A stretch of 64,000 bases of DNA, from positions 434,001 through 498,000 of the forward strand of contig JAACJO010000005.1 in the NCBI GenBank assembly GCA_013368445.1. The letters are read 5' to 3'. The notes under the pieces are model-generated. The model searched no databases. It was not told the origin of the DNA and saw only the letters and a list, made by a program, of their open reading frames with translations. The translations under genes were made by a program, and so were the position numbers. The stretch's first letter is position 1; each line of letters starts with the position of its first letter. This DNA is from Leucocoprinus leucothites. Its lineage: Eukaryota > Basidiomycota > Agaricomycetes > Agaricales > Agaricaceae. Shown piece by piece: positions 1-11,438 of this stretch.

Positions 1-869
1 CATGTTTATAACGATCGCTATGGATTGCCAATTGATAGGCAATCGTTGGAATAATACGAAGTACTTCCGAACGCTCCTCCCCCTGAGTGCTTGAGAAGAA
101 GTAAGAAGCGGCAAGGAGTCCTCGGTCTTTAGCAGCCTCGGCAAAGGTCTGAGCCACTGCACTCTTTCCTACGCCTGCAGGGCCGAATAGCCAGATCATT
201 CTCCACTCGTGGGGTACGTCAAGAAGCCATTTGAGAAGTCTTTCTTGAATGGATATTCGTGTGCCTGGATAACAGCGAGGGAGGGGGTAACGGGCTGCGG
301 AATTAAGGCCAGCCTCTGGTGTTCCTGCGCTCCTGAGGCGCTCGAGGACTGAAATTCGAGTTTAGCCATCGTCAAGTCTTCCAAGATTATTCATAGCACG
401 TACCGGGCTGTCCACTCATGATGTAAGTGTAACTCCGAGAGTCGCTGAAAGACGGATACATCATCGTGAAATCATGAGCACCAGTAAAGGAGCCAGTCTG
501 TTCACTTGTAGAGGGTTGCGCGGGTGCCATGGGTGATACCCGGACATCGCTGGCTCTCTGAGGCTGAACGGACGAGATCACTTCGCCAATCAGTGACTTC
601 GGCTCCTTGTTTATTTCTGGGTGGATGGGAGGGGTGTTAGGGGAAGTAGGATATGTGACGAACTGCGACCCACCAGGCGATTGAAATGTGGTGCGGCCAC
701 TACGTGGTGGATTGACAACTGAATGATGCACAATCATACTAAGCACAAGCTTCCACTACGGTGTAGGGGACACTTCACTTGGATCCTGTGTACCGTCCTT
801 TTTTGATTTGGGTTTTTGAGCCAGACGAGACACCTTGTCCTTCAGAAAGCCTTTGAGATCTCGGTGCAT
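1..869 (-). CDS. NACHT-domain NLR-like protein, 5' part (cut by window edge)
   Basis: This is the N-terminal part of a fungal NLR-like signalling ATPase; the rest lies left of the window. I read three exons on the minus strand: 869-779, 718-404 and 348 to the edge. The two introns are 60 and 55 nt with GT/AG ends, and the frame stays open. The first ~135 residues are low-complexity and end in an 'FTGAHDFTM...YPSF' stretch of the kind that precedes NACHT domains in agaric NLRs. After the second intron comes a linker with 'HEWRMIWLFGPAGVGKS', the Walker A P-loop of NACHT. The reading frame is undamaged as far as it can be seen, unlike the second copy at 28595-31170, to which it is clearly homologous over the first ~290 codons. 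In this family the NACHT ATPase is expected to oligomerise in response to a ligand sensed by C-terminal repeats, but those repeats are not visible here. The start at 869 is the first ATG of the exon shared with the second copy. Confidence 0.8.
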
Positions 870-1489
870 GATGAATGGGGTTCAATGTCAAAAGCTGTAA
901 AGTAAGCAGTGTGTGAACGCAAGGCAGCAGTCTCACGTGGAAGGTATCAACTACACGGCTATGGAGTGGAAGTTCGGCGTCTGTGAGCGTCTGTGCTGAA
1001 CATGAGGCGCTTAAGGCTTAAAGCATAGGCCATCAGCTTTTGGGTCAGGGAGCCTCACAGCCGGTCGTCTATGACTCTGTTATTACTTTGTCCTACTAAT
1101 TATATCTACAATCTTGAAGTCAGCAGCACTTTGGGTATGATGTGATAGGTGTCAGGGAATGGACGCAGAGGAACAACATACACGGCCAACATATGGGTCC
1201 TTGACTGATCACAGGGAAGAGAGGCCTGAATCACAGACAGAAAGGCCATAAGTGGCGGGTCTTTGAGACAAGTTCTTTCAAACAGTCTAAACTTCAAACA
1301 GACTAGCACTGGGGGAGAAATACAAGTGCTTTACCAAGTGATTAGGTATGTCCAAACCTCAAGTACTCAGTAAGTAATAAGCTTCAACAGTCCAAAGAAG
1401 CTCCACAAATGCTTAAGGATAATCGGGTCTTTGGACCTTGTGCCCGTGAAGTCATGGATATACGTTCATCGACTCGGGAGACCTCCCCT
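870..1489. other. intergenic, no gene seen
   Basis: About 620 bases lie between the NACHT start and the cyclophilin stop codon. They should hold the NACHT promoter and the cyclophilin 3' UTR. I see no coding signal: the longest open frame (1106-1309, minus) has no recognisable composition or splice context. Confidence 0.5.
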
Positions 1490-2241
1490 TTAAATTAATC
1501 TTGCTTTATGTATCTTGACGTCCTCCCGAGGTCTAGGGAAGAAATGAGCATTATAACCTCACAAAAAGCGTAGTAGGATCACGAACTTATCTTGTGCGTC
1601 CGTCGCGACGGCGCCAAGGCGTTGAACTACCCGCATTCCTGAGCCCACCCTGCCAAAGATCGTGTGCTTGTTATCAAGAAAAGGAGTAGGGGCCAGAGTA
1701 ATGAAAAACTGAGATCCTTTTGAGTCAAGATCAGTTAAAGGATTAGCTCTTTGGTCTCGGAGGAATAAGCACCATTCGTGTTAGGCCCAGAATTCGCCAT
1801 GGCAAGGATGCCAGCACCGGTGAATCTGAGCTCAGGATGAATCTCATCTTCACTAAAACATTCACAGGTAAGATACGAATGCTGAACATATTGATAATAG
1901 ACATACAATTTCTGACCATATATACTTGTCCCTCCTCGACCAGTACCAGTCGGATCGCCACCTTGAATCATGAAGTCCTGAAGCCTGCTAAGAGTTTATA
2001 ATCAGAAATGAAGCAGAAACGACATACTGAGATGATTCGGTGAAAGATGACGCCGTTATAGTATCCCCTTTTTGCGAGCTCTGCGAAATTTTTGCAGGTC
2101 TATAGACATTGGGTATCATTATTGGATCTCATTGAGCAGCTTAACGCGAAAAAAACAACGGCATACCTTTGGGGCGTGGTCCCAGTAGAGCTCTACCTGA
2201 ACATCACCAAGGCTCGTCTCAAGCACAACAGATTCAGACAT
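1490..2241 (-). CDS. peptidyl-prolyl cis-trans isomerase, PPIL1/CypC-type cyclophilin
   Basis: A small single-domain cyclophilin of the PPIL1 type. It catalyses cis-trans isomerisation at proline, and family members act in the spliceosome through SKIP/Prp45. Six exons splice cleanly: 2241-2167, 2099-2028, 1977-1907, 1852-1773, 1716-1587 and 1532-1490, with 50-70 nt introns. Exon 1 starts [12 protein letters not shown]. Later exons carry the active-site and fold signatures 'NGVIFHRII', '[16 protein letters not shown]', '[22 protein letters not shown]' (in part) and '[10 protein letters not shown]'. The last short exon gives '[13 protein letters not shown]' before a TAA stop. The length of about 160 residues matches the family. 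The gene diverges from the deacylase gene across a 202-bp gap, so the two probably share a promoter. I see no damage. Confidence 0.93.
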
Positions 2242-2443
2242 TGGGATTTATGATGAAGCTGAGGATGAGGTGTGGACTGGAAAGACAACAAACTCAAGCA
2301 CCCCCGATCGCGTACTGTCACATGTTAAGCTTGGAAAGGCAATACCTGGTCAGATCGCCGATCTGGATTCTGCACTCTTTCGGTCATACGAGTCTGTCAT
2401 ATCGTTCCTCCCCTGTTTTTCCCCTCAGAAATTTCGACTAACA
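2242..2443. promoter_or_regulatory. divergent promoter between cyclophilin and DTD
   Basis: The two start codons are only 202 bp apart and face away from each other. Promoters and 5' UTRs of both genes must lie here or overlap the neighbour. I see no clear TATA box. This is inferred from gene layout. Confidence 0.5.
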
Positions 2444-3361
2444 ATGCGTGCAATAATCCAACGGGTCTCCTCTGCTTCAGTTACTGGTATGTATCGATGC
2501 AAAATAATTATTTGTGTTTTACTCAGAGTTTCGTTTAAATTCTAGTTGACAATGAAGTGATCTCCAAAATCTCCAAAGGGTTAATGGTCTTGGTTGGAAT
2601 CGGAACAGGTTAGGCCCCGTTTACTTTTAACTGTATTAACTTGACCGTGTGCCTCTTACAGAACAGATGACACCGATGCCGATATAGCTACGATTACGAA
2701 CAAAATGTGAGCGCAAACCCCAGAATGTCGCTGCGTGAAGGTCAACTGACTCAATAATCGTGGTATTCGCGACAGTTTGAATCTTCGAGTATTCAACGAT
2801 TCGAAGAATGACGATAAGATGTGGAAAGCTAGCGTGAAGGATATCGATGGAGAGATCCTTTGTGTATCGCAATTCACCTTGTTGGCGAATACGACCAAAG
2901 GGAACAAGCCGGATTTCCACAGAGCTATGGTAAGCATTTCGAAAAGCCACAGTTACAGGAAGCTTAGCATCTCCCAGTCGACAGAACCAGGAAAACTCAT
3001 GTATTCTAATTTTCTGGAGAAGCTCGGTCAGGAATATAAACCCGAGAAAATACAGGGTGTGTTCAGAGTTTTGTTCAAAATTTAGTAGATATTCTGAGCG
3101 AAGTCAAAAAAAAAAACAGACGGCAGATTTGGTGCTATGATGAGTGTTAACCTGACCAATGAGGTAGGAGTCTCAATCCTCTCAGCTATCATTTTTCTGA
3201 TCTACATACGACCTGAGCAGGGTCCTGTGACTTTTACGATCGACTCTCGGAAATTTGAATACGTGGAGCCGCTTCCCAGGACAACCAAAGGATCGAAATC
3301 ATCCTCAAGCACGCCGCAAAGTAGAGAGAAGTCGGCTCAACCTGATCATACCAGCTCCTGA
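2444..3361 (+). CDS. DTD1: D-aminoacyl-tRNA deacylase (DTD1 family)
   Basis: This enzyme hydrolyses D-amino acids (and mischarged glycine) from tRNA, a proofreading step after aminoacylation, in the cytosol. Seven exons join in frame: 2444-2486, 2546-2608, 2667-2706, 2776-2929, 2978-3056, 3120-3163 and 3221-3361, giving 187 residues. Family motifs are plain: N-terminal '[13 protein letters not shown]', 'GLMVLVGIG', the catalytic-region '[21 protein letters not shown]', then '[16 protein letters not shown]'. The last two blocks correspond to the SQFTL and NxGP(V/F)T signatures of DTD. The C-terminal ~35 residues after '[10 protein letters not shown]' are a Ser/Lys-rich tail beyond the catalytic core. 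The NxGPVT motif is rebuilt exactly across an intron (3164-3220), which supports the model. It is divergent from the cyclophilin gene. Confidence 0.94.
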
Positions 3362-3928
3362 ATAATACTGGAATGTGATAATGTCCCGCCAATAATCGAA
3401 GATTGTTGTGGATATGGCTATCCATATACATGTTTTACATTTTACATTACAACAGATAGGAAGAGAATGAGTGACTCGATGTATTAAAGCAATTTTTCCC
3501 CGTAGGTCGCCTATGTTTGATTCAGTTTTTTGAATCGACCACAGTAACAATTGATCGGCGGGCTTTTGAGACCTTCCGAAGCATCATTAGGAGCATGAAC
3601 AAATGACCTGTACTGATAATCACAACAGTAAAAAGAAGTTACGAAAGCTGAGGGAGGCATAGGGAAATATAGTATGATGAACTGTATCTGTCTACGCCAC
3701 GTCAGTACCAATATGGCATTAAAATGTGAATGGAACAATGGAGATAATGAACAGCAGCGTAGACCTGTCAATACACTTCTCACAAATCTGCTGGCTAGTA
3801 AATGAAGCAGCGGCGTACCATGCGGTTGAGATAGCAGGTAGTGCTCGCACTACCGAATCATGACTGAAACCGTTGGGCTCAAGCATGCTGCGTAAAGACT
3901 GGAGAATAATGATAAATGAGGGCGGAGG

Positions 3929-5000
3929 TCAATTAACAAAATTTTCTAGAATCACCTGAATCCATGCGAAGATACCAGGAGATAATTTTCCGTTTTCGAA
4001 GTAGAGGTCGAGGACCGTGGCAGAAACTGTTGCCATGAAACCGGACAACAAAGAGCAGTACGCAGGAGTACTGGTTATCGTATCTGCTTCCACTCTATCG
4101 ATTTGCAACATTGCAAGCACCGAGCTACATCAAGATCGTAATTGTAAGTCGAGCCGAATCTGTAGTGTTCCTTGATGGACATGTATGAAGAAGAGGATCA
4201 GTGCTTCGTGTCCACGTGTGTATCCGTGAGGCATAGAAGCTAGAAGGTAGAGAAGGGCGAGTAGGTATGCGTGAAGGAGGTATCTCGATGTCAGAGTTCT
4301 GAATGTAGTCATTGTCTGGGCTAAGCTTGCATGCTTTAGTATGATGTGGGAGTATGACAGGCATCGAGGACGCAGGATGGAGTTTATGGCTGGAGTGGCA
4401 GTATCAGTGGCACCCGTCACCGCCGACGTTTCTGAGCGTACTTCCACAGCGTCCTGAAAAGATATAAGACCAACGAACACAGTTGCAGATAAGGATTACC
4501 AGGCCAACCTGAAGGTTTGTTAACTCTTCCCTCATTCTGAGTATGTTGTCAGCGAGCACATGTTGTATCGGAAGGGTAGTCCAAATCCGACCAGTCTTCT
4601 CCAGCGGTACTGAGAAGACTTTGTGTTCGACGGAACGTTCGTCCGAAGATAGCGGCGAAATTAGAACATAACACGACAAGAAAACCAAAACTGCTGTGGA
4701 AGCTTATTCATATACTTGTAACACCATAAACAAATCTCCGACTTATGGACGACGCCGGAAATTGTCGCAAGTATGGGCGGTGCAGGAGTAAGGGCATGAG
4801 TCACTTCTGTCAACGTATGCCAATAAACAACTAGAAGAACCCCAGCCGTTGGAAGTACGCGGAATCAGGTCAGAAATACTCGTTCAATCACGTCTTGAGG
4901 CTTCAGAGCTGGAAGGGATTATCAGGGCAGTATGTAAGAGATGATCAAAACAGCAATTGGATCTGAACAATAGTACAGGATTGTCAAGAAGAGCTCAAGC
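3929..5000 (-). CDS. probable coding exons of an unrecognised protein
   Basis: Minus-strand open stretches here look like exons of one gene whose exact model I could not close. A likely join uses an intron at about 4455-4509: the upstream exon encodes 'LADNILRMREELTNLQ' and the downstream one 'DAVEVRSETSAVTGATD'. Exons nearer the 3' end encode 'FMATVSATVLDLYFENGKLS' and a stop near 3929; upstream, 'GVLLVVYWHTL' and a similar stretch near 4930-5010 are hydrophobic. Several hydrophobic segments suggest a membrane protein. I considered a PEX11-like peroxisomal protein but found no decisive motif. The start could be near 5030 or further upstream, close to the UPF1 start at 5148. Low confidence in both boundaries and identity. 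Confidence 0.28.
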
Positions 5001-5147
5001 ACGCATTCCGCATGTCCATGGTGGTGACTTACTCGAGTATTAAATGACTTGTGTTGTGTGACTTGACTTAGTCAGCAAGAGCGGTGCCGGCTAAGGCAGG
5101 CATGGTTTGTCGTTCATCTCAGAACTTTCTTCCCAACCACCTTCACC

Positions 5148-8100
5148 ATGGATTCCTTCGATAATTTCCAGTATGACTCCGCCTCCTCATACGGCGGCAT
5201 GGGTGTCATAGATGACAATTCCTCAGTGTACACTGCCAATACTCAAGACAACGCTTCTGTCGATCTCTCCAACCTTTCTCTCTCTGAATACAATGGCGCC
5301 GTATCACCAGATGACCAGGCGCTTGACGACTCTCATCCCAATCGTGCCAGTCTTGACGAAGATTTTGATGCTGTGCTTGATGATCTGAAGGACGAGGCTG
5401 CTGTGGATCTTCCGCCTCACGCCTGCAGGTGCGTCTCATATCTTGCAATACTGCTACCCTGAATCTGAAACCCACATGATGAACTATAGCTATTGTGGTA
5501 TTCACTCGCCGGCATCAGTAGTGAAATGCTTGATTTGTTCGAAATGGTTCTGCAACTCGCGAGGAAACACATCTGCGTCGCACATTGTTAATCACCTTGT
5601 TCGTGCCAAGCACAAGGAGGTTATCCTTCACGCCGAGAGCCCCCTCGGTGAGACGACTCCCGAATGCTATAATTGCGGCAGCAAAAACGTTTTCATGCTG
5701 GGATTTATTCCTGCAAAGAGCGATACGGTCGTCGTTCTCCTTTGCCGGTAAGTAGGTCGCTACTCCTAACTATACAGTTTATGACTAACAATGCTCCACC
5801 TAGACAACCTTGTGCCGCAATTTCCAAGGACATCTCATGGAATTCCGCTTTGTGGGCTCCTCTCATTGACGATCGTTCATTCCTGTCTTGGTTAGTCAAA
5901 CCACCCAGTGAAACCGAACAGTTGCGCTCTCGCCAAATCTCTTTTAACCAAATAAATCGCCTTGAGGATTTGTGGAGGGAAAATGCCAGCGCTACCCTAG
6001 AAGACTTGGAAAAGCCTGGTGTTGATGACGAACCCCAATCTATTCTCTTGCGTTACGAAGACGCGTATCAGTATCAGAACATATTCGGCCCTCTTGTGAA
6101 AATTGAAGCAGATTATGACAAGAAGCTCAAAGAGAGCCAAACGCAAACCGACATCACCGTTCGTTGGGATTTAGGCTTGAATCAGAAGCGTGTTGCCTGG
6201 TTTGGCCTCCCGAAGCTAGAAAGTGGAGAGGTTAGGCTGGCCGTTGGAGACGAGCTGAGGCTGAGATACCAGGGCGAGCTACACAAAGCTTGGGAGGGCG
6301 TTGGCCATGTGATCAAGATTCCCAACAGTGAGTGTCACGTTCGATTCGAGATTTGCTATCCCTCTGACAAGGAGTTGATTTAGACGTTTCTGATGAGATC
6401 GGCCTTGAGCTAAGGAGGACGGAAGGTGTCCCATCCGATTGCACACATAACTTCGCTGCGGATTTTGTCTGGAAATCTACTAGCTTTGATAGGATGCAAC
6501 TTGCTATGAAGACTTTTGCAGTCGACGAGAAGAGCGTCAGCGGCTATATCGTACGTCACGACAATGCATATCATGCGCTTTCGGACTAACCGCTCCGTTA
6601 CGGTACAGTACCACAAGCTTCTCGGTCATGAGCTTGAACCCCAGACCCTTCGGACCCAGATGCCGAAGCGCTTCTCAGCCCCAGGACTTCCGGAGCTCAA
6701 CCATTCACAGATGTATGCTGTCAAGAGCGTCCTGCAAAAGCCTCTCAGTTTGATCCAGGGCCCTCCTGGAACTGGCAAAACTGTCACTTCGGCATCAATC
6801 GTTTATCACCTCGCGAAGATGAACCCGGGACAAGTCCTTGTTTGCGCCCCGTCCAACGTCGCTGTTGACCAGCTTACCGAAAAAATTCATGCTACCGGAC
6901 TTAAAGTTGTTCGCCTGACAGCCAAGTCTCGTGAAGCGCTAGACTCGAGCATCAGTTTCCTCACTTTGCACCAACAAGTTGCCAACAGCACGACACATGT
7001 TGAGTTGCAAAAGTTGATTCAGCTGAAGAATGAGCAAGGAGAGCTGAGCAGTAATGACGAGAGGAAATACAAGACTCTCATTAGGCAGTGCGAAAAGGAG
7101 ATTCTGGGTGTAGCCGACGTCATCTGCTGTACCTGTGTCGGTGCTGGTGACCCTAGGCTTAGCAAGCTGAAGTTTAGGACTGTCTTAATTGACGAGGCCA
7201 CTCAAGCTGCTGAACCAGGTGAGTTGACCCGTATTATGTGAGACTCAGGTGCTAATGTGCGTACAGAGTGTATGATTCCTCTTGTTCTTGGGTGCAAGCA
7301 GGTTGTCTTGGTCGGTGATCATCAAGTAAGTTTTTAGCATTCTCCCATCTCCAGTGTTCTGATCACTTTGTTTTAGCAATTGGGCCCCGTTATTATGAAC
7401 AAAAAAGCTGCCCGTGCTGGACTCACTCAGTCACTCTTCGAGCGTCTTGTTGTACTTGGCAATCGACCCATCCGTCTCCAAGTGCAATACCGCATGCACC
7501 CGTGTTTGTCGGAGTTCCCGTCTAATATGTTCTATGAAGGGACGCTTCAGAATGGTGTCACCGCTCCGGAGCGTTTGAGGAAGAACGTTGATTTCCCATG
7601 GCCGGTGCCAGATACCCCCATGTTCTTCTACCAAAATCTAGGCCAAGAAGAAATTTCGAGCAGTGGTACTTCATTCCTCAACCGGTATGCGGGAGTCTAC
7701 ACTTTCTTACCAAACCGTCGCTCACGATTTCTTGCAGAACAGAAGCATCCAATGTCGAAAAGATCGTCACCAAATTCTTCAAATCCGGTGTCGTTCCAAA
7801 TCAGATCGGCATTGTGACGCCTTACGAGGGCCAGCGTTCCTACATCGTCAACTACATGCAGTTTAATGGTTCACTCAAGAAGGATCTATACAAGGAAATT
7901 GAAGTGGCCAGTGTAGATGCATTCCAAGGACGAGAAAAGGACTACATCATCTTGAGTTGTGTCAGGAGTAATGAACATCAAGGAATCGGTTTCTTGAATG
8001 ATCCTAGGCGTTTAAACGTTGCCCTCACGCGTGCCAAATATGGTGTTGTGATCCTCGGTAATCCCAAGGTCTTGAGCAAGGCGAGTGGCGTTCCCGATTC

Positions 8101-8870
8101 CAACGCTCTCACTGATTGACATGATTTCCATAGCATCCTCTGTGGCATTACCTCTTGACTCATTACAAGGAGAAGAATTGCCTCGTTGAGGGTCCGTTGA
8201 ACAATTTACAGCCGAGCATGATCCAGTTCAGCAAGCCTAGGAGGTCCCTCGCGAAGTCTATGGATCAGTTCAGGCGACACGAAACGAACGCCCGTGACTA
8301 TTTGAATGGAGCCCCCAACATGATGATGGATCGTGAGTGACTTTGTTTCCCGCTCGGTCAAGTGCCGAAGTTTCTAACCCATTTTTATCAGCCATGGCTC
8401 GGCGCTCGGGGACTCCCAGCCGCTTTGATGCGAGCTTCTACCGCACGCATGATGCCCTTGGATACATCCCCTCCGATGTCCAGTCCCTGCGTTCCCAAGC
8501 CACATATTCTTCCGGCCTTCCTATGTTTGGTGCTCCTGGACCATTCGGACCTGGTATACCCCGCGTTCCCGGGGGTGGCAAGCGGAGCACGTATAGCTAT
8601 GCGTCGTCTATCGTGTCGCAGGATGCTGGTCCCAGTGTTACAGACAATAGCAGCGTTGTGGGCGGTGACAGGGCCAGCAGTGTCAACATTGCTTATTCTC
8701 AGAGTGACAGATTGAGGAGGCGGTCGTCATTCGGCTCTGCGTCGGTTACCGGGCAAAGCGATCTCGGTAGCATTTCGCAATACGACTACAAGAGTCAGGA
8801 CGATGCAAACGACTTGGATGATGTTAAATCGCAGTATACTGGGACTCGGGCCGGGGTTACAGTCTTTTGA
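5148..8870 (+). CDS. UPF1: UPF1 RNA helicase (nonsense-mediated decay)
   Basis: ATP-dependent 5'-3' RNA helicase at the centre of nonsense-mediated mRNA decay, acting in the cytoplasm with UPF2/UPF3 and the release factors. Ten exons join exactly in frame to 1075 residues: 5148-5428, 5490-5747, 5804-6327, 6384-6550, 6609-7218, 7267-7325, 7377-7684, 7738-8080, 8134-8332 and 8392-8870. An acidic N terminus is followed by the Cys/His-rich UPF2-binding domain, starting 'HACSYCGIH' and including '[10 protein letters not shown]'. The superfamily 1 helicase core follows: 'QGPPGTGKT' (motif I), '[11 protein letters not shown]' (Ia), '[11 protein letters not shown]' (II, split by an intron), 'VGDHQQLGPV' (III), 'QYRMHP' (IV) and '[10 protein letters not shown]' (VI). 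The C-terminal ~170 residues are Ser/Gly-rich and disordered. Intron 8 (8081-8133) has a GC donor rather than GT; only this join restores the conserved sequence. Confidence 0.97.
8081..8133 (+). other. GC-AG intron in UPF1
   Basis: The donor reads AAG|GCGAGT and the acceptor TCCATAG. Joining AAG to CAT rebuilds '[12 protein letters not shown]', the UPF1 consensus at this place. The nearest GT donor, four bases on, would break the frame. Its 53-nt length is normal for the window. Confidence 0.85.
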
Positions 8871-10112
8871 TCAACTCCCGTTTCCAACATCACCGAAGAA
8901 AGGCGCTAAGATGTGCCCAACCTCTCTTGCTTTTCCACCTCTGGCTCTGTGAGTCGTACGGCGAAACCTGTCCCTTCCTCTCGGAAATCAGGAATTGCCC
9001 TCCTGCTCATAACAATCGTTAGCCGATGCTCTCAGTACTGGAACTTGCATGTTTGTTGAAGGAGCCCTTCCGGCTCCTTACGGATCACTTTGCTTGAAGA
9101 TCTCTTGACCGTCCAGACCGTCGTGAAGTGGAGACTGGATTGACATCAGGGAAGGCTGCATTGCTACGGATGTTCGTGGTTTTTTGTTGGCCTTTCATCG
9201 GATCGACCCTATGTTTGTGCCACCCTTGATTTCCCCCAGTCGCCAACTGTTACTATGTTAGCTTGATTATATCGCATGCACTTATATAGAAAAGAAGAGG
9301 CAAGGATGGATGCTTATGTTTTAGTTGACTAGGTTTTATATGTGTATGGATATCCACTTGTATGTACGTATGACGCTGGGTAGATCCGGCCTTGGTTGTT
9401 GTATGTGTTGTGACAAAGAATGGGAATTGAGATTTATGCTTGACTCGGGAGTGCTAGCGTCAGTTTATTGGAAGATGATTAATGAATTGGAAGATTACAA
9501 GGATGACAGGGTGAGGGAAACAACATTGTGGATGGCCTAAGCGCGAGAGCATCATTCATCAGCGTTTTTCCTTTCTCCCATCACTGTCATCAACGGAGCA
9601 CTGGAATTTATCCAGATCCTCCCACCCTTCCCTTTCCTATCACTTTCACCTCATCATTCACTCCTTTCACCCTGTATCGCGACTTTGAGCAGTCTTGCAG
9701 GCTATTATAAGCGCCTTACGGTGAGTAGTCTAGTATGCGATGGTGAAATGAAGATTGGGAGGCTGATGGATATTACTGTGAGACAGCGTTCTGGGCCTTA
9801 ACTTTATTGTCCCATTTAATCACCTCGCAGGCCCTTCGCCCCCATCTTCCTCGCTGTCCAGTTTAGCCGGTCTGGACTTTACCCGCTCAAAGCTCTCCCT
9901 TCCATCTCGCCCACCTCCTTTAAGCTTCACCACGCCATTACTGCGCTGCACACGGGAGCCTCACAATTTTCTACGCGACCGATATTCCGACGAATTGGCT
10001 GTCTTTGAAGTGCTTCTTCGTTGCTAAGACTTCAATTTTTGCCCACACTTTTCTCTGAAGCCGGCTTGACCTTGTACCCTCATCACCGTTAGTGGATATC
10101 TGACCCTCAGCC
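8871..10112. other. intergenic, 3' UTR and pyrimidine-rich promoter region
   Basis: About 1.2 kb lies between UPF1 and the next gene. The distal part (about 9550-9960) is rich in C and T on the plus strand, as is usual upstream of agaric genes. The short open frames here (9325-9540, 9528-9710) have no protein-like composition or splice context. No repeats or RNA genes recognised. Confidence 0.5.
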
Positions 10113-11438
10113 ATGTCCAGTGCAGCTACCTCTGGCGCCAGCGATGAAAAAGAACTGTCTAATTGTCCAACTGTTCCAGTAAAACAGTCATCGACACCTG
10201 CGGCACATGTTGCATTAACCGAGCAGGAAGACGGAGCAGAGGGGAAGGATGAGGAAGGTTCGCAACGCACCCCATCTTTGCCGTTGCTAGATCCATCCAC
10301 CGTGTCGCTCTCTTCGTCAGCCAGCTCCTCGCCCTCCTCTTCCATCACTACAGATACCTCCGTTGCATCCGATACAAGTCGTGGCGTCCCTTCATCCGAC
10401 AAGCATGCCCAAGAAAAGCATAAGGTCGAGAAGCGGGCGCCCGGACTAAACGATGATACAATTATGTCAACAATGGACCCTAACGCTGACGCTGATCACA
10501 AGGGCATCGATGTTGTGACCATCACCTCAACTCCTGCACCATTACCTCCAACACCCGCTTCGTCTTCGTCTACCTCGCTTCCCGGTCCCACTCCATTAAA
10601 CTCTTCGACAACTACATCCACGTCTCCTTCTACGACTAATGTTAACGACCAAGGTGTTGATTCCAATGGACTCACATCACTCCTTCGGCCACGCCTGCTG
10701 ATCAGCCAAAACTTGAACGTCAAGTTCGCTCCGCTGCCAGAGCTAGCACCTCGGAAGAGAAAATCAAGCACGCCACTCGGTATGGCTGCGCGATCTCAGC
10801 TAGCACGGAGGCGAAGAATGATGTATCGAGACTCTTATGATGATGATGGGACGTACGAAGAGTCCTATCGGCCCAGAAGGTTTCATGCGCCGGAAACTCA
10901 GGAGGATGAAGAAACGGAAGGTGTTGACGGTGTACGGGAGAGTAATATGAAGAAGAAGAAGAGCAAGAAGAAGAAAGAGGGGGAGGGAGAGAAGCAGAAA
11001 AAGCCGATTGACGGGGAGCAATCAGACGATGAAGATCCCCTGGCCGCGCTAGCGAAGAAGATGGGAAGGGCTGGTAAGCAACTGTGGAAAAAGATGGCCA
11101 ACGGTGGGAAGGGTGAAAAGGATGAAGCTGGAGATGACGCTAGAAGGCTGAAAATGGAACCTGTAGTCGTGATTGGAACAACCACCGGCGAACCTGAGGG
11201 GGGACGAGAAGGCGATTTTTGGATAGAAGAAGTCGGAAGGGAATACAGAGAAATCCAAGAGATGAGTGTGAAGGGCTCAATTGAAATTGAGCCTACTCTT
11301 CGTCAAGCAGCCTCCACCCCCCTTCCTCCTTCCGAACCACCAAGTCCAACCGATACCACTCCACCAGCGACATCACATGCCTCGCCCCAGGAGAATGGTT
11401 TCCTGACGATGCCGACGATCGTGGTGTCCGCTGCGTGA
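10113..11438 (+). CDS. uncharacterised disordered protein, 441 aa
   Basis: A single open frame of 441 codons whose family I do not recognise. The N-terminal half is Ser/Thr/Pro-rich. It is followed by an arginine-rich stretch ('RSQLARRRRMMYRDSYDDD'), an acidic patch, and a lysine run ('MKKKKSKKKKEG') near residues 270-290 that resembles a nuclear or nucleolar localisation signal. The stretch 'DPLAALAKKMGRAGKQLWKKM' (in part) could form an amphipathic basic helix. The C terminus is again Pro/Ser/Thr-rich. No signal peptide, membrane segment or catalytic motif is visible. It is probably real because the frame is long, codon use resembles its neighbours and a CT-rich promoter precedes it. Function unknown. 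Confidence 0.65.
   Translation: MSSAATSGASDEKELSNCPTVPVKQSSTPAAHVALTEQEDGAEGKDEEGSQRTPSLPLLDPSTVSLSSSASSSPSSSITTDTSVASDTSRGVPSSDKHAQEKHKVEKRAPGLNDDTIMSTMDPNADADHKGIDVVTITSTPAPLPPTPASSSSTSLPGPTPLNSSTTTSTSPSTTNVNDQGVDSNGLTSLLRPRLLISQNLNVKFAPLPELAPRKRKSSTPLGMAARSQLARRRRMMYRDSYDDDGTYEESYRPRRFHAPETQEDEETEGVDGVRESNMKKKKSKKKKEGEGEKQKKPIDGEQSDDEDPLAALAKKMGRAGKQLWKKMANGGKGEKDEAGDDARRLKMEPVVVIGTTTGEPEGGREGDFWIEEVGREYREIQEMSVKGSIEIEPTLRQAASTPLPPSEPPSPTDTTPPATSHASPQENGFLTMPTIVVSAA

Noticed and set aside
3929..5000. PEX11-like peroxisomal membrane protein
   Set aside because: Hydrophobic segments and length were suggestive, but I could not close an exon model or find a decisive motif, so it was left as unknown.
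9325..9710. two small open frames after UPF1
   Set aside because: They are in a pyrimidine-rich promoter-like region, lack motifs and have poor composition.
10496..11258. minus-strand open frames opposite the 441-aa gene
   Set aside because: They are mirror images of the Lys- and Ser-rich coding sequence, giving poly-Phe/Leu and Ser runs.
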